The position numbers and the translations under genes were made by a program. Positions 48,052 to 60,100 of a stretch of DNA of 64,000 bases are shown here, piece by piece. Source of the DNA: Paraphaeosphaeria minitans (taxonomy: Eukaryota > Ascomycota > Dothideomycetes > Pleosporales > Didymosphaeriaceae). The first letter of the stretch is position 1. Each line of letters opens with the position of its first letter. The stretch spans positions 2,666,001-2,730,000 of the forward strand of contig WJXW01000003.1 of assembly GCA_015832175.1 (NCBI GenBank), given 5' to 3'. The notes under the pieces are model-generated. The model had not been told where the DNA came from, did not search any database, and was given only the letters and a program-made list of their open reading frames with translations.

Positions 48052-49827
48052 TCAAAAGTGCTCCTTTTAAAATCTGAAACGCACTTTAGAACTAGTAGCT
48101 TGACAACATGCAGCTTTGATCTCCCGTGCCGCAACATTTGGTCCACAAAAGTATACGCTGACAGTGTTCCTGATAGCGCTGTCCATTCCAGGAATGTACG
48201 TCCCATCGAAAATGTTGTCATGCATCTGACTCAGTATTGTGTAAAAGTTTGGCCTTCCAAAGTGCGTACGCGATCGCAAATTTGTGATAGCATCGAATTC
48301 TGCACCAGCAGAGTTTAGCTGGATATTAGCCGCGGTGTCATCCTGGACGCGCTGCGTGAGGTATACGTTGATCCGCAAGAACTCGTCGTTGGTGTCCTGT
48401 AACTCGAGCGCGGCCAGCAGCTTCTGAAACCACTCAAAAGACGAGGTGTCCCGGCATACCCAGATGAACTCTATACGGCGTAGACGCCCAGCGCGTGCCG
48501 AATTCAACGAGCGCCAATGCCAGATGTGCTTCAGTATGGAGCTCCAAGGCGTAACGCCGATGCCCGTTCCGATAAGCACTGAGATCTCATTGTCAAAGAC
48601 GTCTTCTGCAGGTGCGCCGTACGGCCCGTCGATGCGGAGCTTCGGGAGTTTTTCTCCTTGCCGGACTGCAATTTCGTATGCATAGGTGGGGTCGTCATAA
48701 AGCTTGGCTTGGTGAGGGCCTGCACCCAGGGCATCGGCTAGGTCCTTCGTGAAATCCCCGACTTGTCGGACGTGTACGCTAACGTACGGATCGGATGGGC
48801 AGGAAGTGATCGTAAATGGGTGCCATTGATAGTAACTGACATCAGGACAATTTAGAAAAAGCCACTGCCCAGGTTTGTAGGTCATGGAGGGTTTCCGAAA
48901 TTGGATCTCAACAACCTCTACAATAGCAATTAGCACCTATTTACGACTACCCTCTAGGTTAACAGTAATGCATCTGGCTCGCATACTTACGACAAGGGTG
49001 GCAGATAACGTTCGTTATCGTTGTTTGACGTCGGGCGCGCATCTCGCGGTACAAGCGCTCTATTGGGTAGAGGCCACCCGCCCAAAGCTCCCACCTCCAG
49101 CCCTCGTATCCGAGACAGTGTTTCTAGGTCTCCTCTCCCGCAAACGGTACCGTATGAGTATAAAGTCCTAGGAAAAATGGGATAAATAGATGGTGGGTAT
49201 ACCAAAACGCCTCGAAGCTTTGCTGGTGGACTTTGTGGTGCGCAGTCGTATACATCAAGAGCATACAAAATAGCATGACGTGGCCAGTGACTGGGCCAGC
49301 CTGCATGTAATGGATCTCAGCAACCACCTCTAGGCGAATTTGTGTTGCTTCAATATTGAAAAAGCTTCAAAACGTTAGGTTTAACAGTAGTTTGAAAGAA
49401 GCGAAACAGAGCTTACTTAATGTATTGTCCCGCCGTATATAAAACGGTGAAAAGTAGCATGGCATATGCGACTTATCTATGGAACCAGATCGATTCATCC
49501 AATGGCAGGAACCGCATTTTTGGCCGAATCCATCGCAAGATAGTTCTACACATCGGAAGTAAGAGCAAGGTTGTATTGACGGAGAGAACTAATCCTGCGC
49601 CGCGGGAAACCCATATCGGATACGCTGAGGTGTTGACGCCTGCTAGCGTTTTGTTAGTAGCTTGCGCATACCTAGGTTTGTTAGGAAAGCTTTGAGAAAG
49701 GAAACGTTCTTTCCCACTGGACTTACCATCCGTAGGCGAACAGAGCCCAATGGATGCCCCAAAATATACTACTGAAAGCCAGCTTCTTCGCAGTAAATTG
49801 GCGTGTCCATGATTTGTTGCCGCCATC
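48052..49827 (-). pseudogene. noxB-like: NoxB (Nox2)-type NADPH oxidase, inactivated by RIP-type mutations
   Basis: NOX enzymes pass electrons from NADPH through FAD and two haems to oxygen, making superoxide; fungal NoxB acts in spore germination and penetration structures. Exons: 49827-49727, 49671-49417, 49364-48991, 48917-48052; introns of 55, 52 and 73 bp begin GTAAG. The joined frame is 531 codons, near the usual 550-580. Seen: WGIHWALFAYGW, RGAGLVL, FWYTHHLF, FAD motif HPFTITS (276-282), NADPH motif GTGIGVTP, CRDTSSFEWF, YFCGP and final KEHF. In-frame stops: codon 100 (TAA 49475-49473, Gln expected), 199 (TAG 49126-49124, Trp expected), 527 (TAA 48069-48067, just before KEHF). Haem ligands His98, 176 and 189 remain; the fourth is Tyr112. 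About 14 residues are missing after YTH (189). No in-frame ATG: TGA-TGA lies just upstream, so the start is lost or in an unseen exon. Confidence 0.85.
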
Positions 49828-51699
49828 TCATCAAGAGACGCCAAAAAGCAGCAAAAAGAATGACCAGCACTCCGAGGTATCCTAGGGAGAAAGTATCATG
49901 CAATCAGCGACCAGCGCTCAAACAAGAAAAAGTGTGATAGTGAAGAGAAGATTAGATGTCTGAAAACAAGTCAAATGCTGGGTAAGCAAAAATTTCGAAT
50001 TTCGAGCTCTAAGCCGTATGAGCCCGTGATGTATTGGAATCTAGCCGCCACAGCCGGGCGCTCTAAAGCACCTGACGACTCGACCTGAAACAGGATTAGA
50101 AATTCGGTACATTCCACAACCGCACATAACTGACACAGGTCCACTGTCATAATCTTATTGATCTTTTGATAATGATTAACAATCCAGAGAATTGCTAGAT
50201 GGGTCAGCGGTCCTGGGCGGGTATATGCCCCAACATAGCTTAGCGTGCCACATGACAGCTGTCTGTCTGAATGTTTTGGCTTCTTCTTTGACAGAGATTG
50301 TTCGGAAATTGACTTGCTCTGAGCACATTGTTACCCACCCACTGGGACCTGGGCCTCTTCGATGCATCTCGAAGACCGTCCGAGCACGATAAGCTGTCAT
50401 GCGGCTGTCAAACTCGCACAGGGCTTGGCGGAGGTCTGATCTATATGAGGCTAGCAGCAATTTGCTGTATGTGACTTTGAAAGTGATCAACACACCCTCA
50501 TTAGCTTTGTAGTCATCACTGTGCAGAGAGCGGGGGCAATGGCACGATTGTTTAGCTGTAGTGACTGTATAGAGCATGCAACTTGAAGCTAGAGGCTTTG
50601 AATTCGGATGTCAGCTCAATTGTCACCACTTGCATTGTCCTGCAACATCCCGAGCCCAGGAAGTATTATGAAATCAAAAGATCGCACCATTGTAGCTGCG
50701 GTGCAGAGACGGAGCTGCACCCGCATCCTTGTTTTCCCGAAACCAGGCGGCAGCACCGAGGAGGAATGGGAAGAGACCGAACATGATTGATTGATTGTTT
50801 GATTCCTACAGGTCTCAGCCGCAGCTTCTTCGCAGCGTATGCCGCCCGGATACAGAGGTCTGGCGAACAGCCGACGCCTTACGGCCCGACTTCACCGGAT
50901 CAAAGGCATAGCCAGCTGTTCCCTCGCCTGCGCTTTGTAGTCTGACTCTTATTTACGACTACGTTGATGTCGTTATAATGAGTGACGTATCTGTACATGT
51001 GTTTTTCCCTCTAACGTCTTGTTTCTGATTCTGATTCGTCTGTAGAAGAAGTTATCTCTTTCGTTGCCATTGTGTTGCGGCGTCATCACAGTCTGCGATT
51101 CATTTGTCGCATCCGCAATACCTACAGTCTCCCGCCAGTGTTCAGCTTCATATTTCTGTGCTTGCCCTAGAGCCCTCAGGGCTTGGGATATGTTCCATCA
51201 TGTTCGCTTCTGTGTCGAATTGCCACCTCCCACCAGGTTTCTATATTGCTGTGTTTTCTTGGTGTACTACTGGCGGCAGCCGTGACAGTATCAGCCGTGA
51301 TGCAGCTTCTCGGGGCTGAGGCTCCGTACGTGCGGGTCCTTGAGTCTCGAGCATCAAAGCTCTGCCGCGAATTTTCCTAGACCTTATTGGGTATGTCGAA
51401 GGACACCACGACTTCGACATAGGTGGAGGGCGACAGTGGACGAGGCTGTCTGGTATTAGATGGCCGTTGCTGCCGTCAACAGATGTGTTATGTTGTGTGT
51501 CCTGCTCGCAAAATTTGCTTCCGTGACTACGGCGGCCGTAAGGGTACCTCACTAGTAAGTTCCCTCAGCTTTGGTCCTCTTGGCGGCAAATAATTCCAAG
51601 TTGGGTTTAGGCTGGAACTTTCGCCGAGGTGAAAAAGAGCATGGCCTAGTGACCAGCACGTTATCTATGACGTTAACTTAATCCACACTTATTAATTAA
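49828..51699. other. Non-coding or unassigned DNA upstream of the oxidase
   Basis: About 1.9 kb of ordinary base composition on the 5' side of the NoxB-like gene. Short frames exist on both strands (for example 50577-50176 minus, 133 codons), but none has a recognisable domain. A short TGAT repeat lies at 50783-50800. The NoxB promoter, if it was ever retained, should be here. I cannot support a gene with introns. Confidence 0.5.
50674..50784 (-). CDS. Possible small ORF, 36 codons, unidentified
   Basis: The ATG at 50784-50782 has a good fungal start context (CAATCATG). The frame begins with a hydrophobic stretch (MFGLFPFLLGAAAWF) and then turns polar, stopping at TGA. It could be a first exon, an upstream ORF in a long leader or chance. 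No homologue recognised. Confidence 0.2.
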   Translation of the reverse strand: MFGLFPFLLGAAAWFRENKDAGAAPSLHRSYNGAIF

Positions 51700-52065
51700 G
51701 GATCTATTTAGTGGGCGTGATCTTAAATAGTAATCTAGGCTTAATCTCGCCTAGTTTTAGTAAAGCGCTAGTATAGAATTTTTTATTAGTATAGCTATAT
51801 AAATTGTTCTAAAGACCTACTTCTAATATATCTAGATTAACTTATATTTAGTAAGTACCTATTTAAAAGTCTTATTAAGAGTCTTAAACGTGCTTTACTA
51901 GAGTTATGTCTCTTTATATAGGTAAAGGTTATTAATAAAGCACCTAACTAGCTAAGCTAGAACTAGACATATATCCTTTACACATTATTTACGCCTATAA
52001 GTAGCGCTAGAGTCCTCTTTATAGTGTTAATTAATACTAAAGTTATTACTGTTAACACTTTTATA
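51700..52065. mobile_element. Truncated, inverted copy of the PIF/Harbinger-like TIR transposon
   Basis: Starts GGATCTATTTAGTGGGCGTG after TAA (51697-51699) and matches the reverse complement of 44480-44970, with an internal deletion of about 125 bp near 51875. It is more RIP-mutated than the left copy. It is cut at 52065 by the E6 LTR; the rest should lie beyond E6, outside the window. Together with 44171-44970 it brackets the gene island in inverted orientation. Confidence 0.75.
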
Positions 52066-52475
52066 TATTACGTACCAGATAACAATGTGGGACTTGGGCG
52101 CTTATAAAGGTGTGATAGAACAGCGACAGGGTTATAAACGTAATAAAGAGACGCTAAGTAACTTAGATTAGGTCACGTAATGTGCTTAGTTACTTAGTGG
52201 CACTAAGTAGTAGAGCAGGTCACGTAATATGCTTAGTTGCTTAGTAACACTAAGCATTAGAGCAGCCCTATTATATAGGAACAAAAGAATAGACCTCTAT
52301 ACTCGTGTTAAATCTATTTATTAATCTATTATTTAGATTCTAGTAGACTAAATTATTAACTCGTTACACTTTACAAGATACTATTGTATTAATAAGACCT
52401 TCTACCTTCTATAAGTACTCCTGCCTAAGAACTAACTTTAACCCTTTAGGACTAGCTACTCTGTTAGATTTAATA
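52066..52475 (+). repeat. 5' LTR of E6, U3 type B
   Basis: 410 bp, TATTACGTACC... to ...AGATTTAATA. It is a type B variant with two GGTCACGTAAT-type repeats. The left flank is ttata; the partner LTR is outside the window. Confidence 0.92.
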
Positions 52476-55444
52476 TCTTAAACACCCTTAATATAAATAC
52501 TTTATAAACTCCTACCTCTTCTACAGCTTTAGGTGCTGCTAAGATTACTCCTATAAAGGATAGTAGTAAGGCGTATAAACCTAATCTCTACTTTAGCAAA
52601 TAATCTTAAACTAATATCTAGATTCTCTAGTTAGACCTCTACTTCTTTAACTTAGACAAACCTCTTAAAAATAAAAAGAAGGTTATCTTTATAGCGATAT
52701 ATATATAAGGAGATATAGGATTATAAATCTATCTCTACCTTAAAAAGTACCTAGGAATAGACTACAATAACAATAACAATAACTATGTAGATAACTATGC
52801 TAATACAGTTAATATTATTAAAGATTATAATAACTTTAAGAAATACTTTAAATAACTCTTTAGGATCGCTAATAAGGACTCTATTACAAAAGTAAAGATT
52901 TAGACTATAATTTAGAAATAATTAGTAGCTAAGTATATAGCTAAGTTTTACAGATACGCTATATAACTTAACTAGGATAATAAATCTCTTTAGGACATAT
53001 ATAAACAAGGACTTAAATAGAAACTATATAAGAAACTCTTACGTAGTAGTGTATAAATCGCTAACCTTAAAGAACTATATAAAGAAACTATTAGAATTAA
53101 TAAAGAGTAGTTTTTACTGCAATAGAAGCTCTACTAAAACCCTAGGGCGATAAGCTTTAGATAACTAGTAAAAGTAGTTTATAAGAACCCTATTAGAATT
53201 GTCTAAAAGCAATAGCTAAGAAACTACTAGAGATATAAACTAATAAAAAATGTCTAGTTTAACTACATAGGCAAAGGAAAAGGAGGAAAGATAGGCCCTA
53301 AGCAGCCTAACAAACGCGTTTCTAATAGAAGTTAATAACTAATAACTAAGACTTATAAATACTTTATATGTGGCAAACTAGGCCACATAGCTAGAAACTA
53401 TAGATTAAAGAACAAAGTCTATTAAACTAAGTTAAATGTACTAACTATTAAGGACTAAGAACTAAATAAGGAATAGGAAGTTATTATAACGCTATTTAGT
53501 CACTAACGTGTTACACTAGAGTAAAGTAAGTAATTAGATTTACCTAACTTATAACTATACAAAGATCTAGAAGACAACTCTAATATATACCATAACGCAG
53601 AAAACGTAGAAGAGATACTAAGATCTCCTACTCCTTACTTATAAAGTAGGTAGGAAGAAGACAACCCTATGTTACCTAAGTATAAACTAAATTTTTAGGA
53701 CTATATAGAACTCTACTAGGCACTAAAGGAAATACAACCCTATAAAAATAAGAAGTTAGACTACGTACTAAAGTACTACCTAGACTACTAAAATCCTATA
53801 CACTAATTCTATATATAGACGCATTGCAAAGAACTAATATACGCATAATATAAAGTAGAGAAAGAGGAGAATAAGAAATAACCTAGAAGGAAACTACGCT
53901 ATAGATAAATATAAATAGACTACCCTATCGCAGCTTATAACAAACACCTCTAGAATAAATAATAAGTAAAATACTTTCTTTACTTTACGCTAAAGGGTAA
54001 TAAATACTGTAATATACTTATTTACAGAGACTATATATAACTATACTAGTACATATGTCTAAACTAAGACTGCGAATACTACTACATAGCTAAACGTTTA
54101 GACAGCTTTATAAACTACCCTATATAAGAAGTAATAATAGAGCTACTAATTTAACTAGTATATAGAAATAGTAAAGACTGTAGGAGGAAAAACAGAAGAA
54201 CATCCTTATAGGAAGAAGAAGAAGACAATCTATATAAACTATATACTTAAAAATAACAATAGAAGCAAATGCTTAGAAATGTATACTAGGCACTAGAACT
54301 TAACTATAACCTATATAAATAGATGTCTTTTTTAGGCTTAAACTTAGACAAGAAAACGCCTTTATTAAATTAAATGCTATAGTAAGTATAGTATTAGTTA
54401 AGCTACTAGTACAGCTTAAAGAAATATAGGCTTAAGCTTTTATAGACTTAGGAGTAGAAAGGAACTTTATATCTTATTAGATAGTAAGACAAGCAGGACT
54501 TATAATGTTAGAGAAAAAAGTACTCTATATTATCTATATTGCAAATAGATCCCTAATACCTAAGACACCTTAGATATACTAGGAGGTTAATACTACAATA
54601 ATAGTCTAAGGACATAGAGAGGAACTTACTCTAGATATCTTACTAGGATCTAAGTATAAGTTAGTTTTAGAATTACCTTAGTTAATAATATACAACCTGC
54701 AGATTAACTAGGGTATAAAGAAAATATTATTTAAACGCTGTAATTGTGTATTATAAGTAAAGCCTACGCATTAACTAAAAATAATAATAGATAAGGGAGT
54801 TATTAATAATCTAATACTATAACAAACAGTTAAAAAACAGAAGTACACCTTAGTAGACGCTAGTAGGAACCACTAGATTAAGAAGCGCGAGAAGGAGGAT
54901 AATAGCACACCTCTTACCTTACTAAGAGAGTATAGGAAATAGACACATATATTTATAGAAAAAGAAGAAAAAGCAAACCTACTAGAACATTAACCCTAAG
55001 ATCTTATAATAGACCTAGAAGAAGGGAAGACGCCACCCTTTAGACTACTATATAGTAAGATAGGAGAAGAACTCCTTAAAGAACGTGATTTTATTAAGAT
55101 AAACCTTAAGAAAGAATATATATAACTATTAAAGTTACTAGTAGTAAGCCCTTTTATATTTATTAAGAAAAAGGATAGATTAGACAAACTATACGTTAAC
55201 TACTAACGACTTAATAATATAATAATAAAGAACTAATATCTACTACTAAATATTACAGAGCTATAAGATTAACTATCTTAAGCTAAGATATTCATAATAA
55301 TAGATCTAAGAGACAGTTACCACCTTATATAAATTAAGAAAGGTAAAGAATAGAAAACAGTGTTTTAATTATGCTATAGACTATTTAAATACAAGGTTAT
55401 GCCTTTTGGACTTATAAACGCACTAGCAGCTTTTATAGCGCTTA
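52476..55444 (+). mobile_element. E6: Ty3/Gypsy chromovirus, internal part 1 (gag to RT)
   Basis: Gag, protease and the first half of RT, colinear with 12039-15010. The zinc-knuckle region is at about 53350-53400. The RT is interrupted at 55444, just before its catalytic motif, by a copia element. The frame resumes at 62769 after a duplicated gctta. Confidence 0.92.
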
Positions 55445-55639
55445 TATTGTGGTAAAAAGGGCTCAAACTATCACAGGATATTCAGGAGCAGAGTTGTAAA
55501 GAATACAAATAGCTAATTGTAGGAAAGGATGCCAAAAGGGCAGACTATATACAAAAGAAACGAGCCTCTTGGCAAGAATCCTGTAATATAAATTAGTGGA
55601 TCTAGAAAGAATCACAGAAGTAAGTGTTTTACTTTAACA
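55445..55639 (-). repeat. 3' LTR of the copia element
   Basis: 195 bp, TATTGTGG... to ...CTTTAACA. The left flank gctta (55440-55444) is exactly duplicated at 62764-62768. Confidence 0.95.
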
Positions 55640-56039
55640 CACCCCCTAGGTAATCGCTTAAAGCGGATCACCTATTCTAAGAAGTAATTTATAATTGTCT
55701 AAATCCTTTCTAAAGATCTTTAAAAAACCATCTAAAGGCTGTTTAAAGATTAAAAAACTATTTAAGAATTATTCTTCTAAATCTCCTTATCTTAAGAACA
55801 GCGATTCTATTACCCCCTACTTTTTATAATAGTAAAACAATTACTGTTTATCTTTTAAATTACAAATCCTATTGTGAATCGTGTCCAGAATCTCTTCTTC
55901 TAGTAGGTTAGGAGCTTATAAGCGTAGTATAAAGGCCTAGAGTGTAAACGCTTTTATTCTACTACTCTTTTCGCTTACTTCCTATTAACTGTGAGGTAAT
56001 TTCCCCACTCTTACTAGCTAGTAAGTATAATAGGTAGGC

Positions 56040-57150
56040 GCGTTTTAATTAAGAAAAAGTAGTAGTAAGAGAAATAAGTAGTAAGGAAGAAGCGCATTTA
56101 GCGCTTAATAATTAGATAGGTAGTAGAGTATATAAGCCCTTTACTAGCGCTTAATCTTCTCTCTTTAATCCTTTACTTTTAACGCTTTAACCTTCTATTT
56201 AATTTAAGCCTACTAGTTTAAGCTTTAAATCCTACTACCTTATAGTAGGTTCTCTTCTTCTAATTATTACCTTACGCTCTTTCTATTATTTAGAGCTTTG
56301 CTAACTCTTTTAGATATCTAATAACCTAGCTAAAGCACGCATAGTAAAGGCTGTAAAAGCTACTAAATAAAGCTTCTAATCCTTTTACTAAGATTCTCCT
56401 ATTTTACTAGCTCCTCCTACCCTAGCTCTAGGCCCCTAGCGATTACTTAGTGCTCTTAGATAAGTAAGCTGCTTAGGCTACTTAAAGGGAGCTCTAGTAG
56501 GAAAAAGTAATAAACGCTACTATAATAACACTTTAAGCTTAGGTAGGCGCTACTATACCTACTTTACCTACTCTTACACTACTATATATAGGGTTATTCT
56601 ATTACTTTAGCTAATTCTACTAATTATTTCTGTAGCTAGCTGTATATTTAAACTCTAGCTATAGATTTTATCTACTATTAACTATTAGAGGGTGCTAATA
56701 TAAGCTTTTATTTTAAGATTCTTTCTAGGTTTAGCTAATACTTTTTATAGAAGAGGCTAATTACTAAGCTACGTAAAAGGGTTAAGGTGGCTTTATAAAG
56801 TCTTCTTTTTACTAGTAGTTAGGAGGAGTAAGCTTAGTACGTAGCTACTATCCTACTCTTTCCCTCCTAGCTAATTCTTAGTAGAGGATAGAGTAATTAC
56901 CCTTCTACTTTACTTATTAAGGAGCAGCGCGGTCGCAGCTAATACCCTAATTAAAATAGCTAGATAAGTGGCCTATTAGCTCTAAAGTAGAGTAAAGGCT
57001 AGGCAAGTGCTTCTCCTCCTACTAATTAAAAGAGAGGAGGCTAAGGTAAGCTATTACTTACTGCTAATTAAAGGAGAGGTAGAGGAGGTAGATAGGGTAA
57101 GGAATTACCTACTATAGAGAAGAGGAGAGGAAAAAAATAGAGAGAATCTC
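56040..57150 (+). pseudogene. Possible antisense ORF in the copia 3' region
   Basis: On the plus strand, antisense to pol, one frame can be followed for about 350 codons between the 3' LTR and RNase H. Stop density is lower than expected for such AT-rich DNA (about one per 20 codons in 56390-57140). Visible stretches include SCLGYLKGALVGKSNKRYY, SLGRRYYTYFTYSYTT and LIKGEVEEVDRVRNYLL. The end is Glu/Arg-rich. No family recognised. It may be an accessory ORF, captured sequence or chance. Confidence 0.3.
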
Positions 57151-57157
57151 CTACTAC

Positions 57158-57192
57158 TAATTATAGGGGAGATTCTCGCACCCCTATAATTA
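57158..57192. repeat. Perfect inverted repeat in the copia 3' region
   Basis: Arms TAATTATAGGGG (57158-57169) and CCCCTATAATTA (57181-57192) with an 11-nt loop. No mismatch, although the surroundings are RIP-mutated. Confidence 0.9.
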
Positions 57193-60100
57193 AGTAGAGG
57201 AGGAAGAGCGTCTATATGCTTATAAATAAGCTCTTTAATCTTCTTTTCCTCTAATTCCTATTCTCTCTCTAATTTTTTCTTTCTTTTTTTTTTCTTTTCT
57301 TATTTCCTGGCTCTAAATTAATAATTCTAGGTAGTTAATAGATTATTTCTCTACTTACTTACTTTTATTCTGTAATTATTATGCTCGCATCTTATAGATT
57401 TAATAGCCTTTTAAATCTATTAAACTACTAATAAGTGAGAGCCTTTGTAAGGCTATCTACTAGTATTTTACTAGTTAGAAGATATTCTACTTAAAACAAT
57501 CTTTTTATATACTCTTGCTATAACTATATATTCTAAATATCTACATAGCGTAGTTAAGTAGTAATTCTTTTGTTCTTTCTAATTACTAAACGAATAGTTT
57601 AAAGATTATTACAATAGACCTTCTATAAAGGTCCTAGATCTAGAGTAAGCTTAGTAAAGAATCTCTTAATCGCTATAGCTTCTTTACTTATATATTTAAG
57701 CGCTAGAAGCTCTGCTTCTATTATTAAAGTCGTAATTATGTTCTATTAAGCTGCTTTCTATAGGATAGCTCCTCTAAACAATAGGATAATATATCTATAG
57801 GAAGATCGCCGTGATATTAGATTATTAGTAAATAAGGCATCTCTATATATTAGCAGATTAGGTCTATTATAGCCTCTAAAGACTATAGCCTACTATCTAG
57901 TTTAATAGAGGTAAAGGATCACACGATTAATGGCAGCAAAGTGTTCTTTACTTAGATTTATTAGAAAATATAATAGCTTTAACACTGCAAAGGCTATATT
58001 TAGGCGTAGCATAATCACTATATAGAGAGCTAATCCCACCTCTTTTTAAAAGAGCTTTATTTCTTAAGAAGTAGTTTCTTCTATGCTTAGAACAAGATCT
58101 TCTACTAATAGAGGTGTAAGAGGGAAGCTCCTAGAGTTTAAAAGGTTAAACTTTTTTCTAATCTTATTAATGTAGGTATTATAAACTAGAGAAATTAATC
58201 TTACTTCTCTGTCCCTAATTACTTAAACACCTAGAAACTACTCTACTAGTCCTTTTAATTTAATCTTATATTTGTTCGCGATCTTCTTCTAAAAATCTAG
58301 GGCTTCTTTCTTTTTACTTTTATAATAGAGAAGAAGAATATTATTAACATAAAATAGAATAATAATACTTTAATTACTATTAAAGAAAAGGTATAGCTCT
58401 TCTAGTAAAGCTAAGAGTTTATAAGATTAAAGTAATCCCGTAAATTCCTTATACTAAAGAAGTAGTAAATCTCTTAAGGTATATAAAGCTTAATTTAATC
58501 TTACACACTTTCTTGGCTTTTTAAAACTATTAGGTAATTTATAAGTTACTAGATTAGCGGCTGTAATAAGAGTATTTAGAAACGCTCCTACTATATTAAA
58601 TTATAAGATTTCTAGATTAAATTCTGCTGCTAGAGCTACAGCTAATTAAAAAGATCTTACTGCTAGGGTAGTAGTATAGGTAGAGTGGAGAGTATTCTTT
58701 TTCTAAAGATCTCCTCTTATAACAATTCGAGCTTTGCACTTTTTAAAGTATCTATTTTAATTAAACTTATAGGTAAAGACCTACTTTAAAGGGAGCAGTT
58801 GCTCTAACACCTCTAATTATTTAATCTCTGTCTAGGTACCTTTATCTTACAAAGTTAAGATCTCCTTACAAGTAGTAAGGAGGAATAGCTTCCTATATAG
58901 ATAATTATAAAGGTGTTTCTATAGGGTTAGCTCTAGTGTAAGCTCGTCTCTATAAGTCTAAGCTGTATAAGACGCTCTAGGCGCCTTTCTAAGCATAGAA
59001 GCGAATACTATTATATTTAGTATAATATATTCTTCTTACTTAGACTAGGCCTCTGCTACTCTTAGTATAAACGTGTACTCTAATATTACATTAAGATTAC
59101 TTTAAAGATAATTAGCAATTAGTGTATAAGCACCTAGCTTCTACCTACCCCCTAGCTAATTGTCCTAATTATTTTGCTTCCTTAATCTTTGCAATAGTAG
59201 ATAGTAATTTATTAGTTAGTTAATTTCTAGTGCTTTACTATAATTTCGCCTACTTATTCTACTTACCTCTAAATAGATCTGCCTTTACCTTTAGTGCGCT
59301 AGTAGGTTATCTACTTTATCTAGCGTAATTAAGTTATCTACGCCAGATTAATTAGTAACCTAATTAGTTTCTACTAATAAATAGGGTATTAAATCCCTAG
59401 ATTCTAGTAGGCCAGCTCTCCTAGTAGTATTCTAGTGGCTACTAGATATCTCTTAATCGCTTAACAGATTACCCCTAAGATTACCTAGCTCTAGTATCTA
59501 ATTAGGGGTCATAAGTCCTGTGCTTCCTTTTCTATTTAAGCAAATTCTTAGCTGCTAGCTAGCTAAGTCTACAGCTCGCTTAGTAGTAGGTACTTTAGGT
59601 TCCTAATTACTTAGCTAGCCTACTTTGCTTTTAATTACCTAAGAGTTACCTATAGGTCTAGTAGCAGTTCTTGTATACTTATTTATTTTAGAAAGAATAT
59701 TAAGCGTGTCTTTATACACTTCTCCTAGATTATTTAGCTCTCCTTCTTAGAGGCTTTCCACTATTTTTAACGCTTCTATCTTTAGAATAGATTATTCCTC
59801 TAATCCTTTATAGAACAAAGACTTATTAAACCTTACGTTTTGTGTAGTAATTACCTAATTAAGCTAGGGAATCTATATTTAGTAGATATTAGAAGCTTTA
59901 TAGCCTACTAAGTATCTAATATAGCCCCTAGAATTTACTTTAAATCCTCTTCTATCTCGCCTAGCTGCACACTCCTAATCCAAAGGGTAAGCTTAGCAGC
60001 TATAGGCGTAGACAGTACTCTAGTTTAGACAAAGATCAGCTATCCTATATTATATTTTTACTAGTTTAAAATAACAAAAATATTGTCTAAACTAAGCATC

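Noticed and set aside
48446..48685. 79-codon plus-strand frame
   Set aside because: Opposite the NADPH/FAD domain of the oxidase; no motif of its own.
49824..49826. ATG as the start of the oxidase
   Set aside because: It is out of frame with the conserved WTRQFTAKKLAF segment, and the correct frame meets TGA-TGA just upstream.
50176..50577. 133-codon minus-strand frame as a gene
   Set aside because: Ordinary base composition and an open frame, but no domain, signal or splice support; in 50% GC DNA such lengths occur by chance.
52066..52475. Inversion between E3 and E6 as the source of the mixed LTRs of E3
   Set aside because: The flank of E6 (ttata, complement tataa) matches neither tatcg nor acata, so a fusion of two tandem insertions fits better.
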